A DNA stretch of 64,000 nucleotides from Flavobacteriaceae bacterium CP2B (GTDB lineage Bacteria > Bacteroidota > Bacteroidia > Flavobacteriales > Flavobacteriaceae), in NCBI GenBank assembly GCA_001683825.1, contig LXTR01000028.1, positions 1 through 64,000 on the forward strand, given 5' to 3'. Under the pieces are notes generated by a model. That model was not told the DNA's origin. It was given only the letters and a program-made list of their open reading frames with translations, and did no database searches. Made by a program: the position numbers and the translations under genes. Shown here piece after piece: positions 53,376 to 62,264 of this stretch (within the stretch, counting starts at the first letter, position 1; every line of letters begins with the position of its first letter).

Positions 53376-56342
53376 ATGCAGAATACAGGACTGATAAAGC
53401 TTTTTGCCTTTTTGTTCGGGATTGTGAGTATTTATCAACTTTCCTATACCTTCATCACCAGTAAGGTAGAAAATGAGGCCGAAAATTACGCGGCAGCCAA
53501 TATCCCGCCCACAGAGGAAGACTACGTTGCAAAAAGGGAAGCCGTTGAAGCCAGGTACCTGGATTCTATTGGCTCTCAGCCCATCCTCGGGTTCACCAGC
53601 TATGACGAAGCCAAGAAAAAGGAGCTGAACAAGGGCCTCGACTTAAAAGGGGGGATCAATGTCACCCTCCAGATTTCCGTAAAGGACATCCTGAAAGGCC
53701 TGGCCGATAACACCAAAAACCCGGTGTTCAACAAAGCCCTGGCCGATGCCGATACAGCCTCCAAAAGCAGTGATGACACCTATCTGAACCTTTTCTTTGA
53801 TGCCTTTGATAATATTAAAGGGGATACCAGGCTGGCGTCGCCAGACATTTTTGCCAACAAGGGACTGAGTGACGAGATCAATTTCCAGATGGGGGATGAA
53901 GAGGTAAAGCCCATTATCCGAAGGAAGATAGACGAGTCCATCATTTCCGCCTTTGAAGTGCTGCGCGAGCGTATTGACGGGTTTGGAGTAACACAGCCCA
54001 ACATCCAGCGCGAAGGTACCTCAGGGCGTATCCTGGTGGAGTTGCCGGGTGCCCGCGACATCGCCCGGGCCCAGGACCTGCTGTCCAGTACCGCCCAATT
54101 GGAATTTTGGCAAACCTATGAACCCGGGAACCAGGCCCTGATCAACTTCTTTATCCAGGCCAATGAACGTTTGAGGACCATTGTCGGCGATACGGCAGAA
54201 GTTGTTGAAAAAGAATCCTCGGAAATAGATTCCCTCCTGTCTGATGTAGCACAGGATACCCTGGATTTGGCCAGCGAACGCAACCCCCTCTTCGAAAAAT
54301 TGCAGCTGAATGGCCCCGGTTTTGCCATTGGGGTGGCCGCTATCAAAGATACGGCCACGGTAGGAGCCTGGTTACGCATGCCTGAGGTCCGCCGTTTGTT
54401 GCCCGCGGAAGTACAATTCACCAAATTCCTCTGGGAACGCCCTTCCCAGGACTCCGAGGTTGCGGCCCTGTACGCGCTTAAATCCAATCGCGACGGCGTG
54501 CCCAGGATCAGCGGGGACGTGGTAAGCGATGCCCGGGCACAATTCGACCAGTTCAACCGCCCTGCAGTGGGAATGGATATGAACGTGAGGGGTGCCAAGG
54601 AATGGGAAGAACTAACCAACGAAGCCAACCTGAACAATACAGGCATCGCCATAGTACTTGACAATAAAGTGTACACCGCGCCGGGGGTCTCCCAGGTGGG
54701 GGGCATCTCCGGGGGAAGTTCGGAGATTACAGGAACTTTTACGGTCAACGAGACCAAGGACATTGCCAATGTGCTGCGGGCGGGTAAATTACCCGCCTCC
54801 GCAGAGATCATTGATTCTTTTGTCGTAGGGCCTTCCCTTGGGCAACAGGCTATAGACAGCGGCTTTATGTCGTTCATGATCGCCATGATCGTGGTCCTGG
54901 TATGGATGTTCCTGTATTATGGGAAAGCAGGCTTGTTTGCCGACGTGGCCCTGGTGTTCAACATCGTGCTTATTTTCGGGGTATTGTCCAGCCTTGGCGC
55001 TGTGCTTACCCTGCCGGGGATCGCGGGTATCGTACTGACCATAGGGATGTCTGTTGACGCCAACGTACTGATCTTTGAGCGGGTGAAGGAAGAACTGGCT
55101 CGGGGCAAGGGCAAAGGCCAGGCGGTAGCCGATGGTTTTAACAACGCGCTTTCGTCTATTTTGGATGCCAACATTACAACGGGCCTCACCGCCCTGATCC
55201 TGCTGGTGTTTGGTTCCGGACCTATCAAAGGTTTTGCCACCACCCTGATCATCGGTATCCTTACCTCCCTCTTTACGGCGATCTTTATTACCAGGCTTTT
55301 GGTAGACTGGTACCTCTCCGGGAAGGGGCGAACCCTTGATTTTACAACCAAGATCACCAAAAACCTGTTCCGGAACCTCAATATCAATTTCCTGGGCAAA
55401 CGCAAGGTTGCCTATATTGTTTCGGGCATTGCTGTTACAGTTGGGGTTTTCTCCCTGTTTACCAAAGGCCTGGACCAGGGGGTCGATTTTGTCGGGGGGC
55501 GCAACTACCAGATTCGTTTTGTGCACCCGGTAAACCCTTCGGAGATTACCAGTGACCTTACCGCAACCCTGGGGAGTGCCACGGCCAAAACCTATGGGGA
55601 TGCCAACCAGATCATGCTGACCACCAATTATAAAGTGGACGTGGAAGGGACCGAAGTAGATGAGGAAATCCTGGATATCCTGTATAATTCCCTCCAAAAA
55701 TACCTGCCCGATGGTGCTACCTATGAGGATTTTATCCCAGGGGGTACCAACGAGGACGTAGGGGTGTTAAAGTACCGTAAAGTAGGGCCTACCATCGCGG
55801 ACGACATCAAGAAAAATGCCGTATGGGCGGTCATCGGATCCCTGGCAGTCGTATTCCTGTACATCCTGCTACGGTTCCGTAAATGGCAATTTTCACTGGG
55901 GGCAGTAGTGGCCGTCTTCCACGACGTGGTTTTGGTACTGGGTATTTTTTCACTCACCAGCAAGCTGATGCCTTTTAGCATGGAAATTGACCAGGCGTTT
56001 ATCGCAGCCATCCTGACGGTGATAGGGTACTCCCTGAACGACACGGTGGTGGTATTTGACCGGATACGGGAAATTATCGCGGAAAAGGGTTGGAGTGCCG
56101 GTGACAATACCAACCTGGCCCTCAACAGCACGCTGAGCCGTACGCTGAATACCTCCCTCACTACCCTGGTGGTGCTACTTTCCATCTTTGTCTTCGGAGG
56201 GGAATCGCTCAGGGGATTCATGTTCGCCATGATCGTAGGGGTGATCGTAGGTACCTACTCCTCGGTATTCATCGCTACCCCCGTCATGTTCGATACGCTG
56301 AAAAAATCGGTACAGCAGGGCAAGGAGTCAATCAAGGCATAG
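53376..56342 (+). CDS. secDF: Protein-export membrane protein SecDF (fused)
   Basis: The protein has 988 residues and fuses SecD (about 1-640) and SecF (about 660-985), as usual in Bacteroidota. SecD part: first transmembrane segment at 7-28, conserved LNKGLDLKGGINVTLQI, the periplasmic P1 domain with RIDGFGVTQPNIQREGTSGRILVELPG, then the RND-type bundle (LTLPGIAGIVLTIGMSVDANVLIFERVKEEL). SecF part: KGLDQGVDFVGGRNYQIRF, LTVIGYSLNDTVVVFDRIRE and the final SLTTLVVLLSIFVFGGESLRGF. It uses proton flow to pull preproteins through SecYEG. It is complete with strong promoter and terminator. Confidence 0.97.
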   Translation: MQNTGLIKLFAFLFGIVSIYQLSYTFITSKVENEAENYAAANIPPTEEDYVAKREAVEARYLDSIGSQPILGFTSYDEAKKKELNKGLDLKGGINVTLQISVKDILKGLADNTKNPVFNKALADADTASKSSDDTYLNLFFDAFDNIKGDTRLASPDIFANKGLSDEINFQMGDEEVKPIIRRKIDESIISAFEVLRERIDGFGVTQPNIQREGTSGRILVELPGARDIARAQDLLSSTAQLEFWQTYEPGNQALINFFIQANERLRTIVGDTAEVVEKESSEIDSLLSDVAQDTLDLASERNPLFEKLQLNGPGFAIGVAAIKDTATVGAWLRMPEVRRLLPAEVQFTKFLWERPSQDSEVAALYALKSNRDGVPRISGDVVSDARAQFDQFNRPAVGMDMNVRGAKEWEELTNEANLNNTGIAIVLDNKVYTAPGVSQVGGISGGSSEITGTFTVNETKDIANVLRAGKLPASAEIIDSFVVGPSLGQQAIDSGFMSFMIAMIVVLVWMFLYYGKAGLFADVALVFNIVLIFGVLSSLGAVLTLPGIAGIVLTIGMSVDANVLIFERVKEELARGKGKGQAVADGFNNALSSILDANITTGLTALILLVFGSGPIKGFATTLIIGILTSLFTAIFITRLLVDWYLSGKGRTLDFTTKITKNLFRNLNINFLGKRKVAYIVSGIAVTVGVFSLFTKGLDQGVDFVGGRNYQIRFVHPVNPSEITSDLTATLGSATAKTYGDANQIMLTTNYKVDVEGTEVDEEILDILYNSLQKYLPDGATYEDFIPGGTNEDVGVLKYRKVGPTIADDIKKNAVWAVIGSLAVVFLYILLRFRKWQFSLGAVVAVFHDVVLVLGIFSLTSKLMPFSMEIDQAFIAAILTVIGYSLNDTVVVFDRIREIIAEKGWSAGDNTNLALNSTLSRTLNTSLTTLVVLLSIFVFGGESLRGFMFAMIVGVIVGTYSSVFIATPVMFDTLKKSVQQGKESIKA

Positions 56343-56362
56343 GCCTTAATTGCATACGTCAT

Positions 56363-56404
56363 AATGGATCGCAGGGGGAAACCCACTAGCGATCCATTTT
56401 TTTT
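56363..56404 (+). terminator. Terminator downstream of secDF
   Basis: A 10-bp perfect stem (AATGGATCGC / GCGATCCATT) around a 16-base loop is followed by eight T. Confidence 0.9.
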
Positions 56405-56417
56405 AGGTTGTAGGAGG

Positions 56418-57683
56418 CTATACCATAGCCTGGCCGGCCGGGCGTACGACCCACCCCCGGGAACCCTGCCCCTGGTTTTCCAGATGGAATACCATTTGCG
56501 GGTTGAGCCCCGGTTCTTCCCTGTGGGAGACATAGATAATACTGGTCTGGCTTTCGCTCCCTATTTTGTTTACCAGTGATACAAAAAGGGCGGCACTTTC
56601 ATCGTCCAGGCCGGCGGTAGGTTCATCCAGGATCAACAGGAGGGGGTGCTTGATCATGGCCCTGGCACACATCACCAACCGCTGCAAACCCGCCCCCAGG
56701 TCGTGGAAATAGGTGTTTCGGTACCGGTTTAACCCCAGTAATTGCAACCACTGCCTGGCAATTCGCACCTGTGCTTCGGTCGGCTTTACATACAGGCCAA
56801 TAGAATCGGTAAGGCCCGATATCAGCATATGCTCCAGGGGGTGGTACCCCCCGAACCGGTCGATCATGGCCGGGGTAAAATACCCGATATTCCGTTTGAT
56901 CTCCCAGACGCTTTCCCCACTGCCTTTGCGCCTTCCAAAGAGGTAGAGTTCCTGTCCGTACCCTTTGGGGTTATCACCAGTGATCATAGAGAGTACCGTG
57001 GTTTTTCCACTGCCGTTGCGCCCCGTGAGTTGCCAGAATTCCCCGGGGCGTATCTTCCAGTCGATGTCCTTCAGGATGGGCTTCCCCTCGTAGGACACTG
57101 ACACCTTTTTTAGCTCTACCAAAGGGTCGGTCATGGAGGCCCGGGCTTCCGGCGCCGCGGGGATCTCCCCTTCAAAAGGCCCTTTTCCGGTTGGGAGGTA
57201 TTGGGCCAACTCGCCGAGATTGTTAAGGTACAACAGCCGGTCTCCTTCCAAAAAGGCGTGGCGGGAAATAAAGGGGACAAGGTCGTTCCTGCGACTGAGA
57301 AGCAGCACCATAAGGATACGGTCTGACCGTTCTGCCAACAGGTTTTTGAACGTTTGCTGAAAAGTACTGTCCAGGTTGTCAAAAGGGTTGTCAAGCACCA
57401 GGTAATCGGGTTCCAGGGCCAGCAGGTGCCGGAGCAGTGCCCTTTTCCGCTCCCCGCTCGACATGCTCTGCAGGCTTTGCCGGGTGCCTTGTGTGAGTAC
57501 CTTTTGGTCGTGCCGTACCTCCTCTTCTATAAATCGGTCCAGTTCCAGCTTGGAAAAGAGGACGCCCCGTTTTCCTTCCAGGGAGGAAAACCCCTGCGGT
57601 AAGGGGCCTTCAAGGAGACGGCTGATTAGCCCCGCTTTGTCGGAGCGGTTGTTTGTAAAAACAGCACAGTGTCGGATGCTCAT
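56418..57683 (-). CDS. Twin ABC ATPase with asymmetric sites (ModF/YlmA-like)
   Basis: The start at 57683 (MSIRHCAVFTNN) gives 421 residues; upstream sequence is not protein-like. There are two ATP-binding-cassette halves. Half 1 (about 1-190) lacks a P-loop (NNRSDKAGL stands in its place) but keeps a signature SSGERKRALLRHL and a Walker B YLVLDNPFDNLD. Half 2 (about 195-400) has a full Walker A LTGRNGSGKTTV and Walker B LLLILDEPTAGLD, but its signature is weakened to LGAGLQRLV. So only one composite ATP site can be canonical. No permease gene is nearby, which suggests a soluble function like ModF or a lost partner. Confidence 0.8.
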   Translation of the reverse strand: MSIRHCAVFTNNRSDKAGLISRLLEGPLPQGFSSLEGKRGVLFSKLELDRFIEEEVRHDQKVLTQGTRQSLQSMSSGERKRALLRHLLALEPDYLVLDNPFDNLDSTFQQTFKNLLAERSDRILMVLLLSRRNDLVPFISRHAFLEGDRLLYLNNLGELAQYLPTGKGPFEGEIPAAPEARASMTDPLVELKKVSVSYEGKPILKDIDWKIRPGEFWQLTGRNGSGKTTVLSMITGDNPKGYGQELYLFGRRKGSGESVWEIKRNIGYFTPAMIDRFGGYHPLEHMLISGLTDSIGLYVKPTEAQVRIARQWLQLLGLNRYRNTYFHDLGAGLQRLVMCARAMIKHPLLLILDEPTAGLDDESAALFVSLVNKIGSESQTSIIYVSHREEPGLNPQMVFHLENQGQGSRGWVVRPAGQAMV

Positions 57684-57963
57684 AGGAGTGGTACTGGGCA
57701 CTAAAATACCCTTTGGGGGTAGATTGTGCAAATCGACAGGGGGGGCGATGGTGGTCCGCTGAAGATTTTTCGTATTTCGTGCGGGTGGCGCACAGGTGCA
57801 ACTGACCAAAATCATCCGATAAACCAGAGCCTATGGTTATTTTAGACGTCAACCCGGCTTTTAAAGAGGACCGGTTTTCCGGTCGTAGCGGGGTGCCCCC
57901 GGAATAATGGATTCTTGTTCCCGGGAGTAAGCCTGTAGGGAATAGTCACCTAACCTGGAAATC
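57684..57963. other. Intergenic region, divergent promoters
   Basis: 280 bases lie between the minus-strand ATPase gene and the small membrane protein gene. No additional gene, tRNA or repeat is visible. Confidence 0.45.
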
Positions 57964-58173
57964 ATGAAAAAAAACATGGGAATTGCAGACCGCATCATAC
58001 GCTTCATCATAGCGGCTACCATTTTTGTACTTTACCTGAACGGGACACTCTCCGGGCTGTTGGCGATTGTGTTAGTACTCCTGGCGGCAGTGTTCGTTAT
58101 CACCAGTTTTGTCAGTTTTTGCCCCCTGTATGCCCCTTTCGGGTTCAGCACTTGCAAGTTGAAGGATCGCTGA
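57964..58173 (+). CDS. DUF2892/YgaP-like small membrane protein
   Basis: The protein has 69 residues and two transmembrane hairpins: IIRFIIAATIFVLYLNGTLSG and LLAIVLVLLAAVFVITSFVSFCPLYAPFGFSTC. The N-terminal MKKNMGIADRIIRF and C-terminal CPLYAPFGFSTC with two cysteines are typical of the inner-membrane module that in YgaP accompanies a rhodanese. Here the rhodanese is absent. A sulfur- or metal-handling role is a guess. Confidence 0.8.
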   Translation: MKKNMGIADRIIRFIIAATIFVLYLNGTLSGLLAIVLVLLAAVFVITSFVSFCPLYAPFGFSTCKLKDR

Positions 58174-58228
58174 ATTTGGACAGGGAGGTTAGCGCGGTCC
58201 GATATTGGGGTTTATTTTGTTCATAACT

Positions 58229-58249
58229 CCCCTAAATTTTGGGGTTTTT
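58229..58249 (+). terminator. Terminator between small membrane protein gene and ccsBA
   Basis: The stem is CCCCTAAA / TTTTGGGG with one mismatch, followed by five T. Confidence 0.6.
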
Positions 58250-58315
58250 GCTATACTATCACCCCGCCAGCACCGTTACATGGTATAGATAGCATCACTG
58301 GTTAGAATTTTCCGT

Positions 58316-61300
58316 ATGCACCAGAATCACGTAAAAACCCTTGCCAAAAAATACCTTTCCCCCTTATTCCACACCCGAGCGGCCGGAATGTACCTCTTGC
58401 TTTTCGCGGCATCCATTGGGATAGCTACCTTTATTGAAAACGATTTTGGTACCAGTGCGGCACAAAAGATCATTTTCAAATCCTGGTGGTTTGAAGTACT
58501 GTTGGCGCTCTTTGCCGCTACGGTGGGGGTCAATATAGCGCGATTCAGAATGATCCAACAGCGCAAATGGGCCTTGCTGCTCTTTCATGCCGCGATCATC
58601 ATTATTTTGTTGGGGGCTGCCCTTACGCGTTATTATGGTTCTGAAGGAGTCATGCATATCCGTGAAAATTCTTCCGCCCATAGCTTCCTGTCGGCCAATT
58701 CCTACCTGAAATTTCAGGTAGCATCCGGGGGGGCCACCTATACCTTTGAAGAACCGGTGCTTTTTGCTTCTTTGGGGAACAATCACTGGAATGAATCGTA
58801 CCTGCTGGGCAATACACGGTTGGATGTCAATGTGAGGGAAGTTGTTCCCAATCCCAGGAAAGTAATTCGGGAAAGCCTGCAGGGGTTGCCTACGGTTCAG
58901 TTGGTCATGGGTGGGCCCAATGGGCGGGAAGAATATTTTTTGTCTGAGGGGGAAACCAAACGGATCCGAAATGTGGTCTTCAATTTTCAGGAAACCGATC
59001 TCCCGGATGCCATCAATTTGATTTACAGGAATGACTCCCTTTTATTCCGGGCAAACCGGACCTACACGCAAACCGTCATGGCCACGCAACAGACAGACAC
59101 CCTGTTTCCTTCTGAAAAATATGTCCCCTTGTCGCTTCGGGCGCTCTATTCCGATGGCACAAACAACGTGGTGTTTTCCGATTTTAGAAAACAGGGGAAA
59201 GTTAGGATGGTTTCTGATAATCCCAAGGTTTCCAATGAAAGCCTTATGGCTGTGTGGCTCGACCTCACGGTCGATGGGGAGACCAAGGGAACTTACCTGT
59301 TTGGACAACGGGGGATGCCTGGCAGGACCGAAACCCTGGGGTTTGGCGATACAGAAATTACCATGGCCTATGGTGCCCGTGAGGTGGTGGTACCCTTTGA
59401 AGTCCGGTTGAATGATTTCATACTCGACAAATACCCGGGCACCAACAGCGCCTCTTCCTATGCCAGTGAAGTAACATTGGTAGACACCTCCGAAAATGTC
59501 CGCATGGATTACCGGATCTATATGAACAATATCCTGAATTATGGAGGCTACCGTTTCTTTCAATCGTCTTTTGACAAGGATGAACAGGGTACGTATCTCA
59601 GCGTGAACAGGGATTTTTGGGGCACCCTGGTGTCTTATGTCGGGTACGCCTTGTTGACCCTCGGGATGTTGTTGACGTTCTTTAGCAAGAAGACCCGTTT
59701 TTACCAGCTTATCCAGAAGATTAGGAAACTGCGTGCCCATAGTGGTACCCTGCTGTTGCTCCTTTCCATGATGGCCCCATGGGGTGGTGTCTGGTCTCAA
59801 ACCGGGGATCTGAAGTTTCCCGAAGTAGCGGTGAACAAAGCGCATGCGGAGTTATTCGGTGAACTGGTGGTGCAGGATTTCCGCGGGAGGATGAAGCCGG
59901 TACATACCCTCTCCAGGGAAGTTATGCGAAAACTGGCCCGAAAAGAGGAGATGTTCGGATTAAACGCTGATCAGATCTTGTTGGGGATGTTCGCAAACAA
60001 CCGGGATTGGTACCACCTGGAAATGATCAAGCTGGGAAACCACCCGGATGTTCACAGGAAACTGAGCGTTGCCGGGTCTTTCGCCACATACGCTGATTTT
60101 TTCGACCAAAAAGGCGCTTATAAACTCCGGGACGAAATGCGGCGCATCTATGCGCTGGATCCTACAGACCGGGGTACCTATGAAAAGGAATTGCTTAAAA
60201 TAGACGAACGTGTAAATATCATGAGCATGGCTTTTTCGGGTAGTTTGCTGAAAATTGTGCCTAATCCGGGAGATCCGGGAAATACCTGGTCCTCTACCCA
60301 TGGGCATAGCCATGGGGCAGGACAGGCTCATGATCCCGGGCTTGCTGGGAATTTTTTTACGGCCTATAAATCTGCCCTGGACAAAGCGGTTAGCTCTGGC
60401 AATTATTTCGATGCCAACCAGCTTCTGGCAGACCTCAAAGCTTACCAGCTGGAGAAGGGGGGGGATCTGATGCCTTCTAAAACCAAGATCCGCGCCGAAA
60501 TCCTGCTCAACGAGTGGCAGGTTTTTACCAGGCTGGCCTTTTGGTATATGCTTTTGGCGATGGGTTTCCTGTTCTTTTTGTTCCTTTCGGTATTCAAGCC
60601 GGAAATCAGACTAAAAAGGGTGCATCTGCTGTTATTCGCCCTGGTCGTCGTTGGTTTCGGGATTCACAGCCTGGGGCTGGGGCTACGGTGGTATGTATCG
60701 GGCAGGGCCCCCTGGAGCAATGGGTATGAAAGCATGATCTATATTGCCTGGACCTCTACCCTTGCAGGACTCATTTTTACGCGTAAGTCCTTTGGAGGTC
60801 TGGCAGCCACTATGGTCCTTGCGGGGACCATCCTGTTCGTGGCCACGCTTAGTTTCCTGGACCCTGAGATTACCCCTTTGGTCCCCGTTCTCAAATCATA
60901 CTGGCTTACCATACATGTATCCATGGAGGCGGGAAGCTATGGCTTCCTGATGCTGGGGGCTATTATTGGGCTGATCAACCTGACCCTCATGGTTTTTATG
61001 CGTGAATCCAATAAATTGCGGATCAAACGGATGGTAACCGAGATGTCATACATCAGTGAACTCACCTTGATCGGAGGCTTGTTTATGGTGAGCATAGGCA
61101 CCTATTTGGGCGGTGTTTGGGCCAATGAATCCTGGGGCCGTTACTGGGGTTGGGACGCCAAGGAGACCTGGGCCCTGGTCACTATTCTGGTATATGCCTT
61201 CATCCTTCATATGCGCCTCATACCAAAAATCAACGGGCTTTTCGCCTATAACCTGGCTACCATATTCGGGTTGGCTTCGGTGATCATGACCTATTATGGG

Positions 61301-61447
61301 GTAAATTATTACCTTTCCGGCCTTCATTCCTATGCCACGGGAGACCCGGTACCCATCCCAGGTTGGGTATATGCAATGGTCATTGCCGTCCTGCTTGTCA
61401 GCAGTCTTGCCTATCGTAAAAAGAGGAAGTTCCCGGTGATTTCCTGA
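58316..61447 (+). CDS. ccsBA: Cytochrome c biogenesis protein CcsBA (ResB-CcsA fusion)
   Basis: The protein has 1043 residues and fuses a ResB/CcsB-like half (about 1-480, with four transmembrane segments and a large periplasmic part) to a CcsA half (about 730-1040). The CcsA tryptophan-rich heme motif reads WGRYWGWDAKETWALV at about 939-954. Conserved histidines of heme binding and the last helix YYGVNYYLSGLHSYATG are present. It exports heme and attaches it to apocytochromes c (system II). A His-rich loop THGHSHGAGQAH lies at about 661-672. It converges on a multiheme cytochrome operon, its likely client. Confidence 0.93.
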   Translation: MHQNHVKTLAKKYLSPLFHTRAAGMYLLLFAASIGIATFIENDFGTSAAQKIIFKSWWFEVLLALFAATVGVNIARFRMIQQRKWALLLFHAAIIIILLGAALTRYYGSEGVMHIRENSSAHSFLSANSYLKFQVASGGATYTFEEPVLFASLGNNHWNESYLLGNTRLDVNVREVVPNPRKVIRESLQGLPTVQLVMGGPNGREEYFLSEGETKRIRNVVFNFQETDLPDAINLIYRNDSLLFRANRTYTQTVMATQQTDTLFPSEKYVPLSLRALYSDGTNNVVFSDFRKQGKVRMVSDNPKVSNESLMAVWLDLTVDGETKGTYLFGQRGMPGRTETLGFGDTEITMAYGAREVVVPFEVRLNDFILDKYPGTNSASSYASEVTLVDTSENVRMDYRIYMNNILNYGGYRFFQSSFDKDEQGTYLSVNRDFWGTLVSYVGYALLTLGMLLTFFSKKTRFYQLIQKIRKLRAHSGTLLLLLSMMAPWGGVWSQTGDLKFPEVAVNKAHAELFGELVVQDFRGRMKPVHTLSREVMRKLARKEEMFGLNADQILLGMFANNRDWYHLEMIKLGNHPDVHRKLSVAGSFATYADFFDQKGAYKLRDEMRRIYALDPTDRGTYEKELLKIDERVNIMSMAFSGSLLKIVPNPGDPGNTWSSTHGHSHGAGQAHDPGLAGNFFTAYKSALDKAVSSGNYFDANQLLADLKAYQLEKGGDLMPSKTKIRAEILLNEWQVFTRLAFWYMLLAMGFLFFLFLSVFKPEIRLKRVHLLLFALVVVGFGIHSLGLGLRWYVSGRAPWSNGYESMIYIAWTSTLAGLIFTRKSFGGLAATMVLAGTILFVATLSFLDPEITPLVPVLKSYWLTIHVSMEAGSYGFLMLGAIIGLINLTLMVFMRESNKLRIKRMVTEMSYISELTLIGGLFMVSIGTYLGGVWANESWGRYWGWDAKETWALVTILVYAFILHMRLIPKINGLFAYNLATIFGLASVIMTYYGVNYYLSGLHSYATGDPVPIPGWVYAMVIAVLLVSSLAYRKKRKFPVIS

Positions 61448-61449
61448 AC

Positions 61450-62259
61450 TTATTGCAGGATAACCCCTTCTTCAAGGATGAGATCATACCTGTACCCGGC
61501 ACCAAAATCCCGGTTGAGGTGTACGACTCCCTTCATAGTTACCTTGCTTCCTTCGGGCACAAAACCCGATGAGGTAATGACCAGGTCGTAATCATCCTGG
61601 CTACCATCCCGAAGGTGTATCCAGTTCCGCTCCATTATATTCGGATTGATTTTCACGCAGGTTCCGCTGACCTGTATGGTATGCCCTTCGTATTTCCCGG
61701 GGTCCCGAACCAGTTCTGCAATACGCACGATCCCTTTGTGGGTGACTATTTTTTCGGTATGGGTGGGGATGTCTACTTTGGTGGTGGGCCCGGCCACAGG
61801 GGCCGCAGGGGTAGTCTTTTGCCCTGTCAGATGCCTTGAATGGTCTTCAGGGACCAGGTTGGTGACCAGGTACATGGTATCAAAGACTTTTTGGTATTCC
61901 TTGCTCTCAAAATGTGTTTTTAGGAGCCCTCCCCGGTAAAAATAGGTTTCCCCGGTTTTTATTTCCTGTTTTCGCGCGGCAATCCAGAATTTCCTGTTTC
62001 CTTCGGATACCAGGAGGTACACATAGCGCTCCGTTGGAAGGGTCTGTTGTACCACCACCCTGTGCAATTCCTGACTAAAGGCATCCTCGCCCGGGGCAGG
62101 GGTGACCCTGGTTGCCGGATTTGGGGTGAATATACTATTGCCCTCCGTTGTAGGACCCTCTTTGGAGGGGGCTATAACCCTGGGGCCGTCATGGCAAGCC
62201 ACCAGCATCAACCCCAGAAGCATTCCAAAAACTCGATAATTGTTGTGTGGGTATTTCAT
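61450..62259 (-). CDS. Lipoprotein with SH3-like and OB-like domains (NrfJ-like)
   Basis: The protein has 269 residues with a lipoprotein signal (LLGLMLVAC). Residues about 65-140 hold an SH3-like module close to small proteins found with multiheme cytochromes: RYVYLLVSEGNRKFWIAARKQEIKTGETYFYRGG, ESKEYQKVFDTMYLV. Residues about 175-268 resemble an OB-fold nucleic-acid-like domain: IRIAELVRDPGKYEGHTIQVSGTCVKINPNIMERNWIHLRDGS. It begins 5 bases after the barrel gene and is plainly co-transcribed. It may bind or insert a cofactor or a partner in the outer-membrane electron-transfer unit. Its stop abuts that of ccsBA, two bases apart. Confidence 0.7.
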   Translation of the reverse strand: MKYPHNNYRVFGMLLGLMLVACHDGPRVIAPSKEGPTTEGNSIFTPNPATRVTPAPGEDAFSQELHRVVVQQTLPTERYVYLLVSEGNRKFWIAARKQEIKTGETYFYRGGLLKTHFESKEYQKVFDTMYLVTNLVPEDHSRHLTGQKTTPAAPVAGPTTKVDIPTHTEKIVTHKGIVRIAELVRDPGKYEGHTIQVSGTCVKINPNIMERNWIHLRDGSQDDYDLVITSSGFVPEGSKVTMKGVVHLNRDFGAGYRYDLILEEGVILQ

Positions 62260-62264
62260 GGTTC

